This document shows positions 1-5,990 of a DNA stretch of 59,832 nt, one piece after another. The DNA lies in assembly GCA_004297625.1 (NCBI GenBank), contig SCTY01000022.1, positions 1-59,832 of the forward strand, read 5' to 3'. A program made the translations under genes and the position numbers. The notes under the pieces were generated by a model, which was given only the letters and a program-made list of their open reading frames with translations, ran no database searches and was not told the origin of the DNA. The stretch's first letter is position 1. Each line of letters starts with the position of its first letter. Source of the stretch: Betaproteobacteria bacterium (GTDB lineage Bacteria > Pseudomonadota > Gammaproteobacteria > Burkholderiales > SG8-39).

Positions 1-64
1 GCCGCACCCAAGCCCGCATTCAATCCCCAAGCGCAACCGCTCGCGCGTTGAATCCAGCGGCTCA

Positions 65-123
65 GTTCAACTGGTCGTATCCGTCATGCGTTCCGACGAC
101 GGATACGACCCTGTTCGTTGGGC
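65..123 (+). other. Putative short attC site (59 bp)
   Basis: The left end GTTCAAC (65-71) fits RYYYAAC and the right end GTTGGGC (117-123) fits GTTRRRY. Between them is a perfect 13-bp inverted repeat (73-85 and 98-110) with a 12-nt loop. The length matches the shortest known attC sites. Against it, the two ends pair only in 5 of 7 positions and no extrahelical base is visible in the stem, so it is weaker than the next two sites. A further GTTRRRY match (GTTGAAT, 47-53) lies just upstream and may belong to another site off the window. Confidence 0.4.
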
Positions 124-129
124 GGCATA

Positions 130-1029
130 GTGAGACGCGCTGTTAATCTCCTCGGGTGTCGATGGGGGTGGCGCTTCTCCGCAGCGTCGTTGGTCGTAGA
201 CCGTCGGGTTTTATGCGAGGGTGAAACAATCGTCCTAATGGGGAGGGTTCTAAACGATGGATTGCGGCTCGGGACCGCGTATGTGCAATTCCTGATCGCC
301 AACTCGTATCAATTAAATCAACCGATCTTTGACTCGCATCGCGCGCTCTCGCGCAACGAGCGACACGCGATGCGCTTGGTGGATATAAAGCGTCGAGAGA
401 TTCGAGAGACAGCATGCGCATTTCGCGTCCCGGCCGGCTGCAGTTTTCAGCATTTTGATATTCGCATGCAGGTGTGGAATCCTCATCGACTGTTCGATGG
501 AGCACACCCCTGGAAGTTTGACGACACTGATTGGGTCGGAGGTTTTGAAGTGGTTTCTGTTCCTAGTACAGCAGGCTCGCTGAAGGTTTTTGTTTCATAT
601 TCGTGGGATTCCGAGGCACACAAGGACTGGGTACGCCTCTTGGTAGAGCAACTACGAAAACACGATATCGACGCGATCTTCGACCAAAAAGATCTTCGTC
701 CCGGCGAAGAAGCTACCCTTTTTATGGAACGTGGTATCTCCGAAAGCAGTGTAACGATATTGATCTGCACGGAGAATTACACCCGAAAGGCAAATTCCCG
801 AGAGCCGGGTGGCGTGGGGTTTGAAACGATCATCTCGTCACATGAATATTCAGTTCGCACACCGGATCAGCGAGCTCGCTTCATTCCGATTATCCGAGAC
901 AACAATCTTCCGAAGGGACGCAAGCTGCCAAAGTATTTGGGCAGCACCATTTATGTCGACATGTCCGGCCTAAACTGGCACGCGAAGCCGATGCTCGATT
1001 TGGTCAACGCGATTCGAAGGTACGCATGA
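130..1029 (+). CDS. TIR/SEFIR-domain protein on a gene cassette
   Basis: About 300 residues. The first half (to about residue 150) is a beta-rich region of no family I recognise. The second half is a TIR/SEFIR fold: it opens with VFVSYSWDSEAHKDW, has the buried-strand stretch TILICTENY, and carries the GVGFET signature typical of bacterial SEFIR proteins. TIR domains in bacteria are often NAD+-cleaving effectors of antiphage systems, but the catalytic glutamate here cannot be assigned with certainty. The start is uncertain: the frame is open from a TTG at 118, which overlaps the cassette boundary; the GTG at 130 is chosen, and the first ATG (238) would cut into the N-terminal domain. Base composition is poorer in G+C than in neighbouring genes, consistent with acquisition. 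No partner gene is adjacent, so an antiphage role is inference. Confidence 0.75.
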   Translation: MRRAVNLLGCRWGWRFSAASLVVDRRVLCEGETIVLMGRVLNDGLRLGTAYVQFLIANSYQLNQPIFDSHRALSRNERHAMRLVDIKRREIRETACAFRVPAGCSFQHFDIRMQVWNPHRLFDGAHPWKFDDTDWVGGFEVVSVPSTAGSLKVFVSYSWDSEAHKDWVRLLVEQLRKHDIDAIFDQKDLRPGEEATLFMERGISESSVTILICTENYTRKANSREPGGVGFETIISSHEYSVRTPDQRARFIPIIRDNNLPKGRKLPKYLGSTIYVDMSGLNWHAKPMLDLVNAIRRYA

Positions 1030-1036
1030 TCCTGCC

Positions 1037-1123
1037 GCCCAACCACGCGATCGACACGGACGCTTACTCAGCGCGGCTGTCGCTGTTCGCGCTGAGCCGC
1101 GCCGGTCATCGCGAACGTTGGGC
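1037..1123 (+). other. attC recombination site (87 bp)
   Basis: Ends are GCCCAAC (1037-1043) and GTTGGGC (1117-1123), perfectly complementary and matching RYYYAAC and GTTRRRY. Inside, 1046-1059 pairs with 1102-1113, with two unpaired bases on the left arm (C1052 and A1056), the extrahelical-base hallmark that sets strand polarity in attC sites. An inner 9-bp stem (1067-1075 with 1088-1096) completes the fold. It directly follows the TIR gene stop, as expected for a cassette tail. Confidence 0.82.
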
Positions 1124-1190
1124 ATCAGCAGCCCAGCGACTGCAGGTTGCCTGGCCGCCTACAGGCAATCCTTTCGCATGGAGGGTAAGG

Positions 1191-2000
1191 ATGCGGGTTC
1201 TCATAGGTGCCTTCGCGAATATTCTCGTTCTCGGGGGATGCGCTTTGGCCGCGCAGAAAGTCACCGATCTGAGTGGAGGGCAGGTTGGGTGGGTATCCTA
1301 CCCGTCGACGTCGGAGCAAATTGACATCAGAGGCGAGCTTGTTCTCCCGGGGAAAGTGGACGGGAAAGCGCCGGCAATGATCATCGCCCACGCTAGCGGA
1401 GGCATCGACGCCCGGAATCTAAGGTGGGCGGCCTTTCTACGCGACCACGGCATCGCAACTTTCCAGCTTGACTATTTCGGACCACGAGGCGTCAGCGCGA
1501 CCTCCGCATCTCAGCCGATACCGACCTACGATGCTTACGATGCCTTGCGACTGCTCGCCACGCATCCGATGATCGACGCAACGCGCATAGGCATTATTGG
1601 TTTCTCGCGAGGTGCACAAATCGCCCTGTGGACCGCGAACGCCCCAGCGAGCTTGACCGGACGCCACCGCTTCGCGGCTCACGTGGCTTTGTACCCTTCG
1701 TGCGGCATGGCCTCCGTCGATAAAGGAGGGTCGGGCGCTCCTGTTCTCGTGCTCGTCGGGACCCTTGACGAAACTACCAGCGTGCGCTCGTGTGAACGGC
1801 TTGTCGAGGATGCTCGTGCAGCAGGGCGCGACGCTACACTCACAGTGTACGAGGGCGCACATCACGGATGGGACGGTGATTACATGGGGTTGTGGTTCCA
1901 TCCCGCGCTGGGTCGGTCGTATTACATGGCTCCCAACCAGGCGGTCACCGAGAGATCGCGCAGGGACGTACTTTCATTCTTGCAGCGAGTGATGAAATGA
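1191..2000 (+). CDS. Dienelactone hydrolase-family protein, probably exported
   Basis: A 269-residue alpha/beta hydrolase. The nucleophile elbow is GFSRG, the acid is likely the Asp in LVGTLDETT, and the catalytic His is in GAHHGWDGD; this order matches the dienelactone hydrolase family. The N-terminus is a hydrophobic signal sequence containing LGGC, so it may be a lipoprotein, although Gly at -2 is not ideal; cleavage after ALA is the alternative. The ATG at 1191 is preferred because it has a GGAGGGTAAGG Shine-Dalgarno region and begins the signal sequence; the open frame extends upstream into the attC. The substrate is unknown. It is the only gene of the second cassette. Confidence 0.78.
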   Translation: MRVLIGAFANILVLGGCALAAQKVTDLSGGQVGWVSYPSTSEQIDIRGELVLPGKVDGKAPAMIIAHASGGIDARNLRWAAFLRDHGIATFQLDYFGPRGVSATSASQPIPTYDAYDALRLLATHPMIDATRIGIIGFSRGAQIALWTANAPASLTGRHRFAAHVALYPSCGMASVDKGGSGAPVLVLVGTLDETTSVRSCERLVEDARAAGRDATLTVYEGAHHGWDGDYMGLWFHPALGRSYYMAPNQAVTERSRRDVLSFLQRVMK

Positions 2001-2022
2001 AGGCTCATCAGCCGCAAGTGAC

Positions 2023-2118
2023 GCCCAACCCTTCCATCGAGCGGACGGCCCAAAGGCTGCGCCTTTGGGTTCCCTTCGCGCTGCGCGCTCCGGCCGCCGC
2101 TCATGTCAAACGTTTAGC
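2023..2118 (+). other. attC recombination site (96 bp), degenerate right end
   Basis: The left end is GCCCAAC (2023-2029). The right end GTTTAGC (2112-2118) departs from GTTRRRY at one position. Arms 2039-2050 and 2092-2102 pair as GAGCGG-CGGCC with one extrahelical A (2045). A perfect 8-bp internal hairpin lies at 2049-2067. When translated, this site adds a spurious Arg/Ala-rich tail to reading frames that cross it, so such frames should not be called genes. Confidence 0.72.
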
Positions 2119-2144
2119 GTGCACATGGACGAAGGTGCTACGCT

Positions 2145-2372
2145 ATGAGCATGAAGCAAGAACTCGTCGCCGAAATCCTGGCGCTGCCGGTTGAGGATCG
2201 TGTGCGTTTGGTTGAGGCAATTTGGGACAGCATCTCGGCCGTCCCGGAGGCGTTGCCCCTCACCGAATGGCAGAAGGAGGAGCTAGATCGTCGTTTGGAT
2301 GATCTGGAAAAGAATCCTGACGCCGGGTCAACGCTGGAAGAGGTTTTCGCCCGCATTCGCCGGGCTAAATGA
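2145..2372 (+). CDS. Addiction-module antitoxin (unstable antitoxin family)
   Basis: A 75-residue protein of the family often labelled addiction module protein (Pfam Unstab_antitox). Typical features are the N-terminal helix MKQELVAEILALPVEDRVRLVEAIWDS, the TEWQKEELDRRLDDLEKNP segment and a tail with EEVFARI. It should neutralise the ParE-like toxin encoded next, and the pair usually represses its own promoter. Its stop overlaps the toxin start by four bases (ATGA), indicating translational coupling. It lies 26 bp after the attC, so it is the first gene of its cassette. Cassette-borne toxin-antitoxin pairs are thought to stabilise arrays. Confidence 0.88.
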   Translation: MSMKQELVAEILALPVEDRVRLVEAIWDSISAVPEALPLTEWQKEELDRRLDDLEKNPDAGSTLEEVFARIRRAK

Positions 2373-2662
2373 CCCGGCGATTCATCCTTCGATCACGGGC
2401 TGAAAATGACATCCAGTCCGCCTTCGAATGGTATGAGTCACAACGTCCCGGGCTCGGAGACGAGTTTCTTACGGCTGTACGCGAGAAGCTCGAGGCAGTA
2501 CGCAGCTTCCCGGAATCGAGCCCCGTCATCTACCGTGATGTCCGGCGCGCGGTGGTATCAAGATTTCCGTACCTCATCTTCTATGTTGTACGGCCCACGC
2601 GAGTATCAGTCCTCGCCATCCTGCACCACGCGCGCAATCCCGCAGTTTGGCCACGTCGATAA
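2369..2662 (+). CDS. ParE/RelE-superfamily toxin
   Basis: A 97-residue toxin of the ParE/RelE fold: RSRAENDIQSAFEWYE near the N-terminus, the PGLGDEFL segment, the FPYLIFYVV strand and the tail LHHARNPAVW are family hallmarks. Members act on DNA gyrase or on ribosome-bound mRNA; which applies here cannot be told. The ATG overlaps the antitoxin stop. The protein appears complete. Its partner at 2145-2372 belongs to the family usually paired with this toxin type. Confidence 0.88.
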   Translation: MTRRFILRSRAENDIQSAFEWYESQRPGLGDEFLTAVREKLEAVRSFPESSPVIYRDVRRAVVSRFPYLIFYVVRPTRVSVLAILHHARNPAVWPRR

Positions 2663-2724
2663 CGTGCTCGCTAACTCTAGGTGGAACGGACGGGAAAACC
2701 TCATCCGATAAAGTGGACACCTCG

Positions 2725-2731
2725 GCCTAAC
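2725..2731 (+). other. Orphan attC left-end motif at the array boundary
   Basis: GCCTAAC matches RYYYAAC 62 bp after the toxin stop, where a cassette tail should begin. No GTTRRRY partner follows, and within about 10 bp the sequence becomes the 3' part of a truncated minus-strand gene. It may be half of a site destroyed when the array joined the host operon. A seven-base match alone is weak. Confidence 0.3.
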
Positions 2732-2738
2732 GCTCGAG

Positions 2739-2822
2739 CTAGGGCTGCAGATCGTCGACCAGCAGGCGCGGGGAGTACTCGCGCTCGAGCTCTGCGCGCG
2801 GCAGCTCACGCCACGCGGTCAC
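2739..2822 (-). pseudogene. Truncated operon gene after the CoA ligase (27 codons left)
   Basis: A GTG start at 2822 overlaps the ligase stop in GTGA, the same coupling seen throughout this genome. The frame reads WRELPRAELEREYSP and LLVDDLQP, then meets a TAG in sequence belonging to the cassette array. The opening resembles the start of alpha/beta hydrolases of the kynurenine-formamidase-like group, but 27 residues are too few to be sure. A real downstream gene appears to have been cut by arrival of the array. Confidence 0.5.
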
Positions 2823-4444
2823 GGCGCGCTGCTCCGCAATTTGAAGCGCTGCAGCTTTCCGGTTTCGGTGCGCGGCAGCTCGGAGACGAAGTCGATCTTG
2901 CGTGGATATTTGTACGGCGCGATCGTCTTCTTCACGTGCTCTTGCAAGGTTTTCACGGTTTCGCCGTTTTCCGGAAATTCTTTCTTGAGCACGACGAAAG
3001 CCTTCACGACCTGCCCGCGCTCCTCGTCGGGCACGCCGACGACGCCGCATTCGGCGACCGCCTCGTGCTCGAGGAGCGCCGCTTCGACTTCCGGCCCGGC
3101 GATGTTGTACCCGGCGGAGATGATCATGTCGTCGGTGCGCGCGTGGTAGTAGAAGTAGCCGTCGGCATCCATCTTGGCCGCGTCGCCGGTGAGGTTCCAG
3201 CCGTTGTGTACGTAGGCGCCCTGGCGCGCGTCCGCGAGATAGCGGCAGCCGGTGGGCCCTTTTACCGCGAGGCGCCCGATTTGTCCCGGCGCGCAGGGAG
3301 CGCCGGATGCGTCGAGCACCGTGGCGCGGTAGCCCGGAACCGGGTAACCGATCGCGCCGCGCCGCACGCGCGCCGGCGTGTGCGAGATGAACATGTGCGT
3401 CATCTCGGTCGAGCCGATGCCGTCCATGATCTCGATGCCGGTCGAGCGCTTGAAGAGCTGGCGCGTCGCGTCGGGCAGCGCCTCGCCGGCCGAGATGCAT
3501 TTCCTGAGCGAGGAGAGGTCGAAGCTTTTCGCGATCGCCGCCATCTTTCGATAGTAGGTGGGCGCGGTAAAGCAGGCGGTGGCGCGGAAGTCCTGGATGG
3601 TCTGGAGCAGAGCCTCGGGCGTGAGCCGCTCGACGAGCACGCTCGCCGCGCCGGCGAGCATCGGGAACCCGAGGAGGCTGCCCAGGCCGAAGGTGAACGC
3701 CAGCGGCGGCGTGCCGCAGCAGATGTCGCTCGCCGAAGGCTCGAGGAACGCGCGCGGATAACAGGACGACATCGTGATCATGTCGCGATGGAAATGCACC
3801 GTGCCTTTCGGCTGGCCGGTGGTGCCGGACGTGAACGCGATCAACGCGACGTCGTCCGAGGCGGTGTCCACGTTCTGGAACTCCGGCGGGTGATGCTCGA
3901 GCAGCCTGGCGAGCGAGTCGAAGCAAAGAATCTGCTTCAGGCCCGGGCTCTGGCTTTTCGCGCTCTCGAGCTCGCCGGCAAGCCGCTCGTCGCAGAGCGC
4001 CGCCGCCACTTTCGCCTTGTCGATGATCGGCACGAGCTCTTTTGCGCGCAGCAGCGGCATGGTGGTCACCGCGATGCACCCGGCCTTGAGAACCGCGAAC
4101 CAGCACGCCACCAGCATCGGGTTGTTGGGAGCGCGCAGCAGCACGCGCGTACCGGGCACGAGCCGCAGGTCCTCGCGGATGACGCGAGCGATGCGGTTGG
4201 CGCGTTGCATGAGCTCGCCGTACGTGCAGGAGGTTTTCCGGCCGTCCACGAGCGCGTGGAGCACGGCACGCCCGCCATGGCCCGAAAGGATTCTCTTGTC
4301 GAGCAGCTCGGCGGCGCAGTTCATGCGCGGCGGGTAGGCGAGCTCGTCGAGGCCGGCGAACTCGGGCCATTGATCCGGCGGCGGCAGGTTGTCGCGCGCG
4401 AACGTGTCGACGTGCGCTGTATAGGCGCGTTGCATAATCTTCAT
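2819..4444 (-). CDS. Benzoate/2-aminobenzoate-type CoA ligase
   Basis: A 541-residue AMP-forming acyl-CoA ligase. The phosphate-binding loop is TSGTTGQPKG (about residue 210), followed by the adenylate motif GIGSTEMTHMF and the C-terminal hinge region TGDAAKMDADGYFYYHARTDD. The C-terminal lysine lies in TGKLQRFKL. The opening AHVDTFARDNLPP is characteristic of the benzoate and 2-aminobenzoate CoA ligase group. It should activate an aromatic acid to its CoA thioester in the cytoplasm. The start could be Met4 (4435) instead of 4444. The upstream neighbour is a divergent thioesterase only 8 bp away; the downstream gene is truncated. Substrate specificity is not proven. Confidence 0.85.
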   Translation of the reverse strand: MKIMQRAYTAHVDTFARDNLPPPDQWPEFAGLDELAYPPRMNCAAELLDKRILSGHGGRAVLHALVDGRKTSCTYGELMQRANRIARVIREDLRLVPGTRVLLRAPNNPMLVACWFAVLKAGCIAVTTMPLLRAKELVPIIDKAKVAAALCDERLAGELESAKSQSPGLKQILCFDSLARLLEHHPPEFQNVDTASDDVALIAFTSGTTGQPKGTVHFHRDMITMSSCYPRAFLEPSASDICCGTPPLAFTFGLGSLLGFPMLAGAASVLVERLTPEALLQTIQDFRATACFTAPTYYRKMAAIAKSFDLSSLRKCISAGEALPDATRQLFKRSTGIEIMDGIGSTEMTHMFISHTPARVRRGAIGYPVPGYRATVLDASGAPCAPGQIGRLAVKGPTGCRYLADARQGAYVHNGWNLTGDAAKMDADGYFYYHARTDDMIISAGYNIAGPEVEAALLEHEAVAECGVVGVPDEERGQVVKAFVVLKKEFPENGETVKTLQEHVKKTIAPYKYPRKIDFVSELPRTETGKLQRFKLRSSAP

Positions 4445-4452
4445 CGCGACCG

Positions 4453-5322
4453 ATGTTCCGCTTCAGCCAGCCGATTCGCTTCTCGCACTGCGACCCCGCG
4501 GGCGTGCTCTATTTTCCGCATGTCTTCGACTTCGCGAGCACCGCGGTGGAGGACTGGTTCGAGCAGCGGCTGGGGATGCCGTTCCACGTCATGCACATGG
4601 AGCACCGCTGGGGCAACCCGGTGGTGCGCACGCTGTGCGAGTTCGTCACGCCCTGCCACTTCGGCGAAGAGCTGGTGCTGCATCTCGAGCCCACCGTCGT
4701 CGGGCGCAGCTCGATCGAGATGCGCATCCCGGGCAGTGTCGCGGGCGCCGAGCGCTTCAGGATCCGGCACAAGACCGCGATGATGTCGATGGACGCGATG
4801 CGCGCCATGGCCATCCCCGAGCCGATGCGCACGCGCGCCGCGGCGGAGCTCGGCGCGCCCTATTCGGAGCCTTTGTCGGCGGTCGAGGTCGGCCCGGCGC
4901 CGGCGAACGCCTTCCGCTCGCGCCAGCTGGTGCGCTACGCGCATTGCGACCCCGGCGAGCGCGTGTACTTCGCGCGCTTCTTCGACATGTTCAACGCGGC
5001 GCTCGAGGACTGGTTCGCCGAAGGCCTCGGCGCGCCCTGGGGGTCGGACTTCATGGTGCCGCCGCGCGACCTGCGGGCGCCGTCGCTGCGCATCGACACC
5101 GAGTTCCTGCACGCGTGCGTGCTCGGCGATCTGCTCGACTTCGACCTCTGGGTGCGGCGCATGGGGCGCAGCTCGTTCGAGCTCGCCCTCGTCGGCGCGG
5201 TCGGCGGCCAGGTTCGGTTGCGCGCCATCTGGACCCTCTGCGCGATCTCCTTTGCCACCGGCCGGGCGGTGCCGCTGCCCGACGACCTGCGCCGGGCGAT
5301 GGCGCGTTTTCTGGCCGCCTAG
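4453..5322 (+). CDS. Tandem hotdog acyl-CoA thioesterase
   Basis: A 289-residue protein made of two hotdog domains of the 4-hydroxybenzoyl-CoA thioesterase type. Each opens with the HCDP active-site signature: FSHCDPAGVLYFPHVFD near residue 10 and YAHCDPGERVYFARFFD near 165; the Asp is the expected catalytic residue. The repeats align along their length (VEDWFEQ against LEDWFAE). It likely hydrolyses an aromatic acyl-CoA, perhaps recycling CoA from products of the adjacent ligase. The ATG at 4453 places the first strand directly after the start. Its TAG stop overlaps the stop of the convergent EthD gene in CTAG. Confidence 0.85.
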   Translation: MFRFSQPIRFSHCDPAGVLYFPHVFDFASTAVEDWFEQRLGMPFHVMHMEHRWGNPVVRTLCEFVTPCHFGEELVLHLEPTVVGRSSIEMRIPGSVAGAERFRIRHKTAMMSMDAMRAMAIPEPMRTRAAAELGAPYSEPLSAVEVGPAPANAFRSRQLVRYAHCDPGERVYFARFFDMFNAALEDWFAEGLGAPWGSDFMVPPRDLRAPSLRIDTEFLHACVLGDLLDFDLWVRRMGRSSFELALVGAVGGQVRLRAIWTLCAISFATGRAVPLPDDLRRAMARFLAA

Positions 5323-5990
5323 CCGAGCACCACGCGCTCGGTCGTAAGCACGAAGGGTGAGCGCGACCGGTCGACGAACTTCTCCACGTCGGCGCGCAGA
5401 GCGGCGAAGCCCGGCGTTCCGGCGGCTTCTTTCAATGCCTGCGTGCTGTCGTACCAGCTCATCGCCACCCCGTCGTACGCCGGGACGCGGCCCGACTCGT
5501 AGATCGACGGCCGGGTGTGGCTCTGCACGTAGCGGCGCACCTCGGGCAGCGCCCGGCAAAGCGGCCCGTGCACGTCGCGCCAATAGTGGAAGAACTCCTT
5601 GACCGGCAGGTCGGCGCGGTGGGTCACGAAATCGATGCTCTTCACGCCCTCGCGCGGCGCCGGGGCGTCCTTGATCACGTGCTCGTCGGTGATGATCGAC
5701 CCCATGCTCGCCGCGTCGATGAAGTTCGGCTCGTCGGCGAGCACTCTTGCGTATTCAGGCGTGCGGGCGAGCGCCTTCATCGCCTGCGTGTCGTCGAACG
5801 AGGATTCGGCGACGGCGTCGAACGCCGGCTCGCCCTTGCGGTAGCCCGAGGCGAGGGTCGCGTTCTGCACGTAGCGCCGGATGCCGGGCAGCCTGGAGAT
5901 GATGCCGGCGTGGATGCTGCGCCAGTGCTCCTGGAACGCCTCCACGCTCATCCCCGGCTTGCGCTTGAAGAAAATGACGATCTTGACCAT
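5319..5990 (-). CDS. Tandem EthD-domain protein
   Basis: A 223-residue protein with two EthD-like alpha-beta domains: KIVIFFKRKPGMSVEAFQEHWRSIH in the first half and VKEFFHYWRDVHGPLCRALP in the second. The EthD fold occurs in dimeric dye-decolorising, monooxygenase-like and accessory proteins of degradative clusters; no specific reaction can be assigned. It is the last gene of the nfn-kor operon and its ATG overlaps the preceding stop (TGATG). The open frame extends further upstream inside the previous gene but is not needed. Confidence 0.8.
   Translation of the reverse strand: MVKIVIFFKRKPGMSVEAFQEHWRSIHAGIISRLPGIRRYVQNATLASGYRKGEPAFDAVAESSFDDTQAMKALARTPEYARVLADEPNFIDAASMGSIITDEHVIKDAPAPREGVKSIDFVTHRADLPVKEFFHYWRDVHGPLCRALPEVRRYVQSHTRPSIYESGRVPAYDGVAMSWYDSTQALKEAAGTPGFAALRADVEKFVDRSRSPFVLTTERVVLG

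Larger units (their letters stand above)
65..2731 (+). mobile_element. Integron-like gene-cassette array without visible integrase (CALIN-type)
   Basis: Three cassette-like units lie head to tail: a TIR/SEFIR gene, a dienelactone-hydrolase-like gene, and an antitoxin/toxin pair. They are separated by fold-back sites whose ends match the attC core rules, RYYYAAC on the left and GTTRRRY on the right. All cassette genes point the same way. The TIR gene is visibly richer in A+T than the genes after 2.8 kb. Toxin-antitoxin pairs and lone unknown genes are typical sedentary-integron cargo. No intI gene or promoter Pc is seen, so it may lie left of position 1 or be absent. The right end abuts a truncated host gene at 2739-2822. 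The array interpretation is inference from site structure and gene order. Confidence 0.7.

Noticed and set aside
18..53. ATTCAAT and GTTGAAT as another attC
   Set aside because: The 36-bp span is shorter than any functional attC and the left end breaks the consensus.
2001..2194. A protein-like frame crossing 2023-2118 with an Arg/Ala-rich tail
   Set aside because: It is the translation of an attC site, not a gene.
2681..4783. A 700-codon plus-strand frame opposite the CoA ligase
   Set aside because: Arg/Ala/Gly-rich shadow of a GC-rich gene; ligase motifs are on the minus strand.
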